Source of the DNA: Bacillota bacterium
GTDB lineage: Bacteria; Bacillota; Clostridia; Christensenellales; SZUA-584
Direction: 5' to 3'
Assembly (NCBI GenBank): GCA_023399095.1
Contig: JAEWQS010000106.1
Coordinates: 1 to 11,674 of the forward strand
DNA length: 11,674 nt
Positions 1-6,100 of the stretch are shown piece by piece. A program made the translations under genes and the position numbers. The notes under the pieces are model-generated. The model was not told the DNA's origin, searched no databases, and was given only the letters and a program-made list of their open reading frames with translations. Numbering within the stretch: the stretch's first letter is position 1; each line of letters begins with the position of its first letter.

Positions 1-96
1 CTGGTCGCCAATGACATCGTCGATGAAAAAGCCGCCAAGATTAAGGCGCAGGACGTCAAGCTGTTCGAGCAGTATTTGGCGCTTGCGAAGCGATAA
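1..96 (+). CDS. C-terminal end of an unidentified protein (partial)
   Basis: The window opens inside a reading frame that gives 31 residues ending in LALAKR and a TAA stop at 94-96. The tail is charged and probably helical (many Lys, Asp, Glu, Ala). The next gene, a PilC/GspF-like platform protein, starts only 12 nt later, so the two are probably co-transcribed. In such operons the preceding gene is often a PilB/PilT/GspE-type ATPase, but nothing in these 31 residues proves that. The identity is left open. What is seen: frame, stop and spacing. What is inferred: membership of the pilus operon. Confidence 0.6.
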   Translation: MVANDIVDEKAAKIKAQDVKLFEQYLALAKR

Positions 97-101
97 AGGA
101 G
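95..101 (+). promoter_or_regulatory. Ribosome binding site of the PilC/GspF-like gene
   Basis: AAAGGAG lies 7 nt upstream of the ATG at 109 and overlaps the stop of the preceding gene. This fixes the start and suggests translational coupling. Confidence 0.7.
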
Positions 102-108
102 AAAATAC

Positions 109-1158
109 ATGAAAATAGCCAAAGAGCTCTCAAGAGCCGATCTGTCGGCTTTATCACGGCAGCTTGCGCTCGTCGTGAATTCAGAACTCTCGCTGCAGGA
201 AGGCCTCGAGCTGATTGCCGAGCAAAGCAAGTCAAAAACCGTCAAGGCGCTTTTATCGCGCGTGGAAACACGGCTTAATGAAGGAGATTCGCTTGCAGAG
301 GCGTTTGCCAAAGAGACGGAAGCGCTGCCTGATTTTTATATACAGACGATCCGCATCGGCGAACAAAGCGGCAACCTCGAAAAGGTGCTCGGCCGCGTGG
401 CCGATTCATACGACAAGGATGCCAAAATATCGGCCAAGGTCATGCAGGCCGTCACGTATCCGATTATACTCACAATTCTCATGCTGGGTGTCATTATCTT
501 GCTGCTTTCAGAGGTCATGCCCATGTTCGACGAGGTGCTATCATCGGTCGGCGGCGAAATGCCGGGCATCACACGCGCGCTAATGGATATCGGCCGCTTT
601 ATCAGTACGTATTTCTACATCATCATTGCCATTATCGCACTTGCTGTTGTTCTTGTCATCGCCATGCGCCAGACGGAACATGGCAGAGAAAGGCTGGACG
701 GCTTCAAGCTGAAGATGCCCATTCAGCGCGGCATCGTGAAGAACACAGCAGCGGTGCGTTTTGCGCGCACGCTCGCCATGCTGATTCGCAGTGGCATCGG
801 TCTTGCTGAGGGTGTCCGCATGACAGGCAATATCGTCATGAATACGCGTATCAAGTCGCTTATTGAAAAAGCGGCGGCAAGCATCGAGCAAGGCAGCACA
901 TTGAAGCAGGCTCTGCTTTCATTGGGGCTCTTCCCCGGGCTGCTGCTGCGCATACTCGCTGTCGCGGAGAGCACAGGCCACACGGACGACATGCTGGACA
1001 AGGCTGCGGACGTGATGGAAGAAGAGCTCGACGAGCGGCTGACCCGTCTGACCACGGTGCTTGAACCCGCGCTTATCATCGTGCTGTCCGTCATCATCGG
1101 CATCGTGCTCATCTCTGTGATACTGCCTGTCACCCGTATTATGAACGCAGTGGGTTAA
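109..1158 (+). CDS. pilC: Type II secretion/type IV pilus platform protein, GspF/PilC family
   Basis: Polytopic inner-membrane platform protein that in this family couples the cytoplasmic assembly ATPase to insertion of pilin subunits into the growing fibre. The 349-residue protein shows the family's duplicated architecture: a helical T2SSF domain at about residues 14-136 and a second at about 213-340. Each has the typical motif (GEQSGNL at 84-90; AESTGHTDDML at 286-296) followed by a Pro-containing membrane helix. Membrane segments are at about 114-136, 168-186 and 320-343. Family members are usually about 350-400 residues, so it is full length or slightly short at the N-terminus. It leads a run of pilin-like genes, which supports a pilus or pseudopilus system. 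It could equally be named gspF. Confidence 0.93.
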   Translation: MKIAKELSRADLSALSRQLALVVNSELSLQEGLELIAEQSKSKTVKALLSRVETRLNEGDSLAEAFAKETEALPDFYIQTIRIGEQSGNLEKVLGRVADSYDKDAKISAKVMQAVTYPIILTILMLGVIILLLSEVMPMFDEVLSSVGGEMPGITRALMDIGRFISTYFYIIIAIIALAVVLVIAMRQTEHGRERLDGFKLKMPIQRGIVKNTAAVRFARTLAMLIRSGIGLAEGVRMTGNIVMNTRIKSLIEKAAASIEQGSTLKQALLSLGLFPGLLLRILAVAESTGHTDDMLDKAADVMEEELDERLTRLTTVLEPALIIVLSVIIGIVLISVILPVTRIMNAVG

Positions 1159-1161
1159 CGT

Positions 1162-1485
1162 ATGAAGCGAATCAATTTGTCTTTTGTGTCCGTCCTCATC
1201 ACCATACTCGTGATCGCCGTCGCTGCGGTTATCGTTTTTGCTGCCATCGACGACTACACAAGCAGCTACGATGAGAAGAAAGTCGAAGAAATACGCGAAA
1301 CGTTACTTGGCTATGTGGCCGAATGCTATGCGCTGGAAGGCAGGTATCCTGCCGATCTTCAATACCTTGAGGACAACTACGGCCTCGTGCTGGACAGAGA
1401 CAAATATGTTTACCACTACAGCATCTTTGCATCCAACTTCTTACCGGATGTCAAGGTGATTCCGATTCATCAGGAAGGAAATTAG
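1162..1485 (+). CDS. GspG-like pseudopilin lacking a cleavage motif
   Basis: Small 107-residue protein with one N-terminal hydrophobic helix (about residues 8-29), then an amphipathic segment, then EGRYPADLQYLE at 59-70. That last segment resembles the GRYP turn of major pseudopilins such as GspG, after the 'AL..Y....GRYP' pattern. Unlike canonical prepilins it has no Gly before the helix and no Glu at +5, so prepilin peptidase processing is doubtful. It starts 3 nt after the pilC-like gene and ends 1 nt before the next, with only a weak ribosome site, so coupled translation is likely. Role inferred: structural or minor subunit of the pilus, or a membrane-anchored assembly factor. Assignment rests on context and fold pattern. 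Confidence 0.7.
   Translation: MKRINLSFVSVLITILVIAVAAVIVFAAIDDYTSSYDEKKVEEIRETLLGYVAECYALEGRYPADLQYLEDNYGLVLDRDKYVYHYSIFASNFLPDVKVIPIHQEGN
1472..1478 (+). promoter_or_regulatory. Ribosome binding site of the DUF4860-like gene
   Basis: AGGAAGG lies 8 nt before the ATG at 1487 and within the last codons of the previous gene. It supports this start. Confidence 0.55.
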
Positions 1486-1486
1486 C

Positions 1487-1963
1487 ATGCATCCAAGAAG
1501 CAAGGTGTTTGCGATAGAGTCTATCACCGTCATGCTCGTCATGATCATATTTGCGCTGGTCACGTTTATTGTCATCAACGCGGGATCAAGTGCCTATAAC
1601 ACGATTATTGACGACAAGCAGAGCACCGAAAGCGCGCGTGTCGCCTATTCGTATATCAATATGAAGATTCGGCAAAACGATGCGGCGGGCTGCATCGACG
1701 TGGTGGACACACATTTTGGCGATACGCTCAAGATCGATATCGAAAACGGCGAATACTGCACATACATCTTTTTATGTGACGGTGCGCTTTACGAATGCCT
1801 CACGCCCTTCGGCAAGCCGCCCGCCATCAGCGCCGCCAATAAAATCACCGCGCTCAGCGGCTTTTCACTGGAGCGCAGCGGCAATCTCATATCGATGAGC
1901 TGCGTATGTGAAAAAGACGGCACAGAAGATACGATGGAAGGGACGGTGGGTCTTAGGACATGA
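1487..1963 (+). CDS. Single-pass pilus-operon protein, DUF4860-like
   Basis: 158-residue protein with an N-terminal membrane helix (about residues 8-31) and an extracytoplasmic domain. The domain has several Cys (69, 91, 97, 104, 139, 141), including a CVC pair, which could form disulfides. The order of hydrophobic helix then beta-rich domain, and its place among pilin genes, match what I recall of DUF4860 proteins from clostridial pilus clusters; this could not be checked here. The N-terminus KVFAIES keeps a Glu at a prepilin-like position, but Lys replaces the Gly that precedes the cleavage site. It overlaps the next gene by ATGA. Probable minor pseudopilin; exact function unknown. Confidence 0.7.
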   Translation: MHPRSKVFAIESITVMLVMIIFALVTFIVINAGSSAYNTIIDDKQSTESARVAYSYINMKIRQNDAAGCIDVVDTHFGDTLKIDIENGEYCTYIFLCDGALYECLTPFGKPPAISAANKITALSGFSLERSGNLISMSCVCEKDGTEDTMEGTVGLRT

Positions 1964-2364
1964 AGAACAAGAAAGGCTTCACGCTTGTGGAAGTGATTAT
2001 CGCCATCGCCGCCCTTGGCATCATCTGCGCCGTGCTGTTAAAGCTGTTTGTGCTTGCGGGCGATACCAATAAGCAGGCGGGCAATATGCAGGACGCACAG
2101 CTCGCGGTCACCTCCGTTGCCGAGGTGCTTGTTTCCGGGGAAAACATGCAGGACGCATTTGACTATTTGGGGCTGACTTTCGCAGAGGGCATCACGGGCA
2201 CATATTCCTTGAAAAAGGGCGACATCACAGTCGATATCGATATTACGGAAAAGGACGGCGATTATCCCGGCACGCTGTACGGCCTCGATATCCGCGCACA
2301 GAGCGGCGATAAAAAGCTCGCCGCCATTTCGACAGCGCGGTATGTGAAGGAGGATGCGTCATGA
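1960..2364 (+). CDS. Type IV prepilin (class III signal peptide)
   Basis: 134-residue prepilin. It begins with a short basic leader and the canonical prepilin peptidase site KKG/FTLVE (cut after Gly6, Phe7 as mature residue 1, Glu11 as mature Glu5), followed by a hydrophobic helix to about residue 32. The body is a small domain with little similarity I can name, typical for minor pilins such as GspI/PilV-like subunits. It would be inserted in the membrane, cleaved and N-methylated by prepilin peptidase, then assembled by the PilC-like platform. It starts with an ATGA overlap with the upstream gene and ends with an ATGA overlap into the next, so translation is coupled. It is the only gene in the cluster with a textbook cleavage motif. 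Confidence 0.9.
   Translation: MKNKKGFTLVEVIIAIAALGIICAVLLKLFVLAGDTNKQAGNMQDAQLAVTSVAEVLVSGENMQDAFDYLGLTFAEGITGTYSLKKGDITVDIDITEKDGDYPGTLYGLDIRAQSGDKKLAAISTARYVKEDAS
2347..2353 (+). promoter_or_regulatory. Strong ribosome binding site of the PilX-like gene
   Basis: AAGGAGG sits 7 nt before the ATG at 2361, inside the 3' end of the prepilin gene. It is the strongest such site in the operon. Confidence 0.75.
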
Positions 2365-2789
2365 AGCGTATATTGACGTCCAAAAAGGGGGCCTCCTCCA
2401 TACTCGTGGTGCTGCTGCTCGTTGTGCTGGTTGTTTTCGGCATCGCCGCGCTGACCACCTCGCTCTCCAACCTGCGGCTCGGGCAAAAAAGCGCCGAATG
2501 GAACACTGGCTATTACACCGCCGAAGCACAGGCTCAAGAATGCTATGCCAACATCGACAAGGCCGTACACGATGCGTTTGATTCCGGCGAGGATGACATT
2601 GAAGAAGCGATAAACGCGCGCCTTCAGGCGCTTGATTTCGGTACATTGGCCGAGGTCAGCGATCATTCTATGCTGATTTCATTCGAGACATGGAACGGCG
2701 ATATCGGCAATGCGGTATCATTATCGTTGGATTTAAACGATGAAAACAGTCTGCGTCCCGTCGTCTGGCAGGAAATGCAATCATACTAA
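2361..2789 (+). CDS. PilX/GspK-like minor pilin
   Basis: 142-residue protein. Its N-terminus KKGASSILVVLLLVVLVVFG matches the pattern of PilX N-terminal domains: basic leader, Gly10, then a long hydrophobic helix to about residue 32. The later segment GYYTAEAQAQEC (about 50-61) recalls the conserved 'AFYAAEAAL' of PilX/GspK-type minor pilins. Mature position 5 is Leu rather than Glu, which is also known for GspK-type tip subunits, where loss of Glu5 fits a position at the top of the fibre. Processing after Gly10 is therefore plausible. Likely role: tip or initiation subunit. It is the last pilin-like gene before the lipoprotein gene, 16 nt upstream of it. Confidence 0.78.
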   Translation: MKRILTSKKGASSILVVLLLVVLVVFGIAALTTSLSNLRLGQKSAEWNTGYYTAEAQAQECYANIDKAVHDAFDSGEDDIEEAINARLQALDFGTLAEVSDHSMLISFETWNGDIGNAVSLSLDLNDENSLRPVVWQEMQSY

Positions 2790-2805
2790 TTAAAGATCGG
2801 GAACA

Positions 2806-3714
2806 ATGATAAAAAAAATCACACTCATGCTGCTTGCCGCGTGTATGGCGCTCGCTTTGCTCGGCTGTTCAGGCAGTGAAAACAATGATACATCCGCATT
2901 GTCGCAGGACGAGATCAACGCCGCGTTTGCGCTGCGCATTTCCGGCCCGGCTCTTCCGCCCAATGAAAAACCGGACGAACCCATCTGCACCGACTATTCA
3001 AGCACCGGTCTGCTTCGCATATGCTATGAAAAAGAAGAGGACGTCAAGATTAAGCTTCAGGTGCTCCATGGCGCAGAGGAATGGGTGGTTTACAACTTAA
3101 AGGCCGACGGCAGCATCGAAGACTTCTCACTGCAATTCGGCAGTGGCGAGTATACCGTGAATATCATGCAGAACTTAAAGGACGATCAGTATGTCGCCGT
3201 TGAATCCAAAACGTTCAACGTGACGCTCGGCGACGAAGCCGCCGTTTACTTGAATTCCATTCAGAATGTGAACTGGCATTACGATATGCAGCCCATCAAG
3301 GATGTGAAAAACATCATCGCTCCCGCACTGGAAAATGCACAGGACAGCGAGCTGAAGCAAAGCTGCACGGACGATCTGTATACATACATTTGCCAAAACA
3401 TCACCTACGACAACGACAAGATTTACAGCCTTGAGTACGACTACATACCGGATATCGAGCAGACCTACGCCGATGGCAAAGGCATCTGCTACGATTATTC
3501 GTCGCTGCTGGCGTCCATGCTACGCAGCGTGGGTATCCCCACCAAGCTTGTCAAGGGCTACGCCAGCTACAACCCTACCGTATACCACGCTTGGAACGAG
3601 GTGTATCTGAACGGCGAGTGGTTTGTGATCGACTCGACCTTTGACGCGTCCACAGGCGTCTATAAGCCGATATTCAAGGACGCCGCGGATTACACAAAGG
3701 TGTCTGAATATTAA
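2806..3714 (+). CDS. Lipoprotein with transglutaminase-like domain
   Basis: 302-residue exported protein. The signal peptide ends in a lipobox (LLGC, lipidated Cys21), then a spacer and a beta-rich region (about 65-145), then a transglutaminase-core domain (about 180-282). The catalytic triad of that superfamily is visible: Cys228 in GKGICYDYSSLLASML, His261 in YHAWNEVYL and Asp276 in WFVIDSTFD. Family members are amide-crosslinking enzymes or cysteine proteases; the substrate cannot be read from sequence. It follows the PilX-like gene by 16 nt with similar codon use, so it is probably the last gene of the pilus operon and may act on pilins or envelope proteins. The ribosome site (CGGGA) is weak. 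The enzyme fold is clear; the link to pili is inferred. Confidence 0.9.
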   Translation: MIKKITLMLLAACMALALLGCSGSENNDTSALSQDEINAAFALRISGPALPPNEKPDEPICTDYSSTGLLRICYEKEEDVKIKLQVLHGAEEWVVYNLKADGSIEDFSLQFGSGEYTVNIMQNLKDDQYVAVESKTFNVTLGDEAAVYLNSIQNVNWHYDMQPIKDVKNIIAPALENAQDSELKQSCTDDLYTYICQNITYDNDKIYSLEYDYIPDIEQTYADGKGICYDYSSLLASMLRSVGIPTKLVKGYASYNPTVYHAWNEVYLNGEWFVIDSTFDASTGVYKPIFKDAADYTKVSEY

Positions 3715-3739
3715 CGAATCGACCATGATCCTGTCTTCC

Positions 3740-3838
3740 TGTGGCACTTTGCAAAAAAACCTTTTTGGAGACCGTGTTGGGCTTGATACTCCGGCAAAGT
3801 ATAGAAGTATACCAAATGAGGTAATCATTGATGAGTAA
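3740..3838 (+). pseudogene. Possible short remnant of a YD/Rhs-type coding region
   Basis: Between the lipoprotein gene and the AT-rich gene, one frame reads CGTLQKNLFGDRVGL (3740-3784). This resembles the 'KNLQGDVVGI' turn found near the end of Rhs/YD-repeat cores in Firmicutes. After that the frame loses the pattern and stops at 3836-3838. There is an A7 run at 3753-3759. The match is short and could be chance. It is noted because a clearer YD-like fragment lies on the other side of the AT-rich gene. Confidence 0.2.
3817..3822 (+). promoter_or_regulatory. Ribosome binding site choosing the ATG at 3831
   Basis: TGAGGT is 8 nt before the ATG at 3831 and 5 nt before the TTG at 3828. The spacing and start codon favour 3831. 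Confidence 0.5.
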
Positions 3839-4748
3839 GATTAGGAAAATATATGCGAGTATGTTGGTAATTGGATTATTAATATATCCAATTACAGCGA
3901 ATGCTGTAGATAAAGCATCATCACAAAAAGTATATAGTGAAAGCTCATTGTTTGATTGTAGTGCAATTGTTGTTGATGATGCTGGCAATATTTATTTGAC
4001 AAATGATCAATTTGGAACGATAAATGTATATAATTCAACAGGAACATTTCTGTATTCAATTACTGTTAAGTCAAGTGGTGGCTCATTTGAGATTGGAATG
4101 GAAGATGGTTATTTGAAGGTTGCAGTTGCTAGGGGCGTCAAGGTATACACATATGATAGTAAAGGAAATATTATTAGTGAAATAGATGATAATCGATCAA
4201 AGACTTTTGAAAAATATAGAGAAGAAAATTCAAAGAGTTTTACAGCATCAAACGGAGAAATATACTCAATAAATGATTTTTTCAGTTATATTACTATTTC
4301 AAAAAAGACTTCAATTTCTACTACAAAGATTTTTAGTATGGAATTTTCTAATTGGTTATTTAAGTATTTGGTAAACATATTTATTATATATGCAGTAAGT
4401 TTTTGTATTTTGCCACTTATCCTCAGAAGCAGAAAAAAGAATGAATCTGACAAACGTTGTAAAGTTAATTTTTTTACATTCTTTTTCTATATAAAAAAGT
4501 TTATAAGAAAGCCGCAACTTATAGAGTATAACCATTCAAAGAGAGAGATACTTAGGCATATTGTGTCAAAAGGATTTGTTGCTGTATCTGTAGCTATTGC
4601 GTTCTTTAATATTCTTCAAACAGAGTATAACAATATTTCTATAGAAATAACTTGTAGTGTTATTTTCATACTAACAGTATATTTTCTATTAGATTTACAG
4701 ATTATACTATTTAGATATTTGTTAAAAGATTATGAGGTTAATAAATGA
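3831..4748 (+). CDS. AT-rich gene for an unrecognised secreted/membrane protein
   Basis: I do not recognise the family. From the ATG at 3831 the product has 305 residues. It has a signal peptide (1-25, likely cut after ANA), then about 150 residues outside the membrane with beta-propeller/NHL-like blades (IVVDDAGNIYLTNDQFGTI at 46-64; VKVYTYDSKGNIISE at 103-117). Membrane segments follow at about 177-199, 246-262 and 272-295, with a basic cytoplasmic loop (200-245). A TTG at 3828 is an alternative start, but the ATG is better placed 8 nt after TGAGGT. Base and codon use (AGA, ATA, TTA, many A/T third positions) differ sharply from all neighbours, a sign of recent acquisition. It could be an immunity-like or cargo protein of a degraded Rhs locus, or an orphan sensor; neither is shown. 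Confidence 0.8.
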   Translation: MSKIRKIYASMLVIGLLIYPITANAVDKASSQKVYSESSLFDCSAIVVDDAGNIYLTNDQFGTINVYNSTGTFLYSITVKSSGGSFEIGMEDGYLKVAVARGVKVYTYDSKGNIISEIDDNRSKTFEKYREENSKSFTASNGEIYSINDFFSYITISKKTSISTTKIFSMEFSNWLFKYLVNIFIIYAVSFCILPLILRSRKKNESDKRCKVNFFTFFFYIKKFIRKPQLIEYNHSKREILRHIVSKGFVAVSVAIAFFNILQTEYNNISIEITCSVIFILTVYFLLDLQIILFRYLLKDYEVNK

Positions 4749-4969
4749 CGAATGAGGAGTCTACTGCTACGATATCCGAGGCAGCGTAACGAACATCGTA
4801 CGACCGGACGGTACGTTCATTGAGGGTCTCCGCCTGTGCCCCGAATGGGGTATGCCCCGCCCGCCATTCAAGCGTTTTCATATGCCCTTTTTGTATCCTT
4901 TTTCCTCTTAGCACCTGCGTTTTTTATCCATCTCACGCGTATTATGCTTGATGTGTAGAAAAATTATGC
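4749..4969. other. Convergent intergenic region
   Basis: This 221-nt interval separates the AT-rich + strand gene from the end of the sugar operon on the - strand. Its left two thirds hold the YD-like fragment. A small inverted repeat GGGG-TATG-CCCC is present at 4847-4858 but has no T-run after it on either strand. The right end has a 9-bp direct repeat, ATTATGCTT, at 4941-4949 and 4963-4971. No convincing rho-independent terminator for either operon was found. Confidence 0.6.
4756..4911 (+). pseudogene. Remnant of a YD-repeat/Rhs-type protein
   Basis: A reading frame without its own start, bounded by TGA at 4753-4755 and TAG at 4909-4911, encodes about 51 residues. They begin GVYCYDIRGSVTNIVRPDGT and continue with FIEGLRLCPEWGMP. 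The pattern YxYDxRGSVTxIxxPDGTxxE closely follows Rhs/YD-repeat units (YDxxGNVTxxxDPDG, then YxYDxWG). Rhs proteins are large secreted or wall-associated shells that often carry C-terminal toxins, with immunity genes beside them. Only a fraction of one core is left, so this is a decayed or recombined piece. Its GC-rich composition differs from the AT-rich gene ending 7 nt before it. I am fairly confident of the repeat pattern, less so of its history. Confidence 0.5.
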
Positions 4970-6082
4970 TTAATCCAAAATATTGTTTTGAGTTTCCTTA
5001 TCAAATATATGAATCTTTTCTGCGTCGAACAATACGCCGATTTGCTGTCTTGGTTTTAATGAAACAGCATGGGGTATCTTTGCTGTGAACTCCTTGCCGC
5101 CAAGCTGAAAATATACGAGCGACTCGGCACCCAATAATTCCGACACCTCCACTTCGCTCAAAATAGCGGATTCTGGTTCATCGGCGCTCATATACGCATT
5201 CACATCGATATTTTCCGGTCTTATCCCGACAATCACTTCTTGACCGATATACTGCCGCAAAACTGCGCTATATGGTGAGCCATCAGGCAGCGTTAAAACG
5301 CTGCGCCCCATTCCTAAGCTGATACGATCATGTTCTGCGCGTACAACAGCCTCGGTAAAATTCATCTCGGGTGATCCGATAAAGCCCGCAACAAACATAT
5401 TCGCCGGATGATCAAAGATATTCTGGGGCGAATCCGCCTGTTGTATCACACCGTCTTTCATCACCACAATCTTGGTACCCATTGTCATGGCCTCAACCTG
5501 ATCATGCGTCACATAGATAAACGTTGTGCCAAGCTCCAGATAGAGCTTGATGATCTCTGTGCGCATTTTGGTGCGCAGCTTGGCATCAAGATTCGATAAC
5601 GGTTCATCAAGCAGGAACAGCTTGGGGTTTCGAACGATTGCCCGGCCCAGCGCCACCCTTTGCCGCTGTCCGCCCGAAAGCGTACGTGGTTTCTTATTTA
5701 AATACTCCGTCAGTCCCAAAATATCGGCCGCCGCTTCCACTCTCTCTTTAATTTCGGGCTTTTTCAGCTTGCGAATCTTTAAGCTGAGTGCCATATTCTC
5801 GTATACGCTCATATGCGGATAAAGCGCATAGTTTTGAAACACCATGGCGCAATTTCTGTCCTTGGGCTCCACGTCGTTCACTTTCTTTTCGTCGATATAG
5901 ATGCTCCCGCCCGAAATCTCCTCTAGTCCCGCAATCATTCTCAGCGTTGTCGATTTTCCGCAGCCCGACGGACCCACCAACACAATAAACTGATTGTCTG
6001 AAATATCAAGGTTAAAATTCTTTACCGCGACAAAGCCGTTTGGATACTCTTTATACACATTCTCCAGTTTCACACTTGCCAT
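4970..6082 (-). CDS. msmX: Sugar ABC transporter ATPase, MsmX/UgpC/MalK family
   Basis: Cytoplasmic ATPase that powers CUT1 oligosaccharide importers. All nucleotide-binding motifs are intact in the 370 residues: Walker A GPSGCGKST (37-45), Q-loop Gln83, signature LSGGQ (135-139), Walker B LFLLDE (155-160) with Glu160 as catalytic base, and switch His193. The C-terminal 130 residues form the TOBE/regulatory region typical of MalK/UgpC/MsmX. It is the last gene of the sugar operon, 18 nt after the second permease, with AGGAGG before its ATG. In many Firmicutes MsmX-type ATPases are encoded apart and serve several importers; here the gene is in the operon, so a dedicated role is likely but sharing is possible. 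Confidence 0.95.
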   Translation of the reverse strand: MASVKLENVYKEYPNGFVAVKNFNLDISDNQFIVLVGPSGCGKSTTLRMIAGLEEISGGSIYIDEKKVNDVEPKDRNCAMVFQNYALYPHMSVYENMALSLKIRKLKKPEIKERVEAAADILGLTEYLNKKPRTLSGGQRQRVALGRAIVRNPKLFLLDEPLSNLDAKLRTKMRTEIIKLYLELGTTFIYVTHDQVEAMTMGTKIVVMKDGVIQQADSPQNIFDHPANMFVAGFIGSPEMNFTEAVVRAEHDRISLGMGRSVLTLPDGSPYSAVLRQYIGQEVIVGIRPENIDVNAYMSADEPESAILSEVEVSELLGAESLVYFQLGGKEFTAKIPHAVSLKPRQQIGVLFDAEKIHIFDKETQNNILD

Positions 6083-6089
6083 TTTCTTT

Positions 6090-6095
6090 CCTCCT
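6090..6095 (-). promoter_or_regulatory. Ribosome binding site of the msmX-like gene
   Basis: CCTCCT on the + strand reads AGGAGG on the - strand, 7 nt before the ATG at 6082. It lies in the 18-nt gap after the permease gene and fixes the start. Confidence 0.8.
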
Positions 6096-6100
6096 CGTTT

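Noticed and set aside
3752..3766. AAAAAA-CC-TTTTT tract after the lipoprotein gene as a rho-independent terminator
   Set aside because: It has no GC-rich stem and a 2-nt loop, so a stable terminator hairpin is not expected.
3783..3813. Possible promoter (TTGATA and TATAGA/TATACC) ahead of the AT-rich gene
   Set aside because: Spacings are 11 or 19 nt, not near 17, and a start point from these boxes would lie on or next to the ribosome binding site.
4796..4814. Imperfect palindrome CGTAC...GTACG as an operator
   Set aside because: Only the outer 5 bp pair and it lies within the YD-like coding fragment, which explains the sequence.
4847..4858. GGGG-TATG-CCCC hairpin as a terminator for the converging operons
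   Set aside because: The stem is only 4 bp and there is no T-run beside it on either strand.
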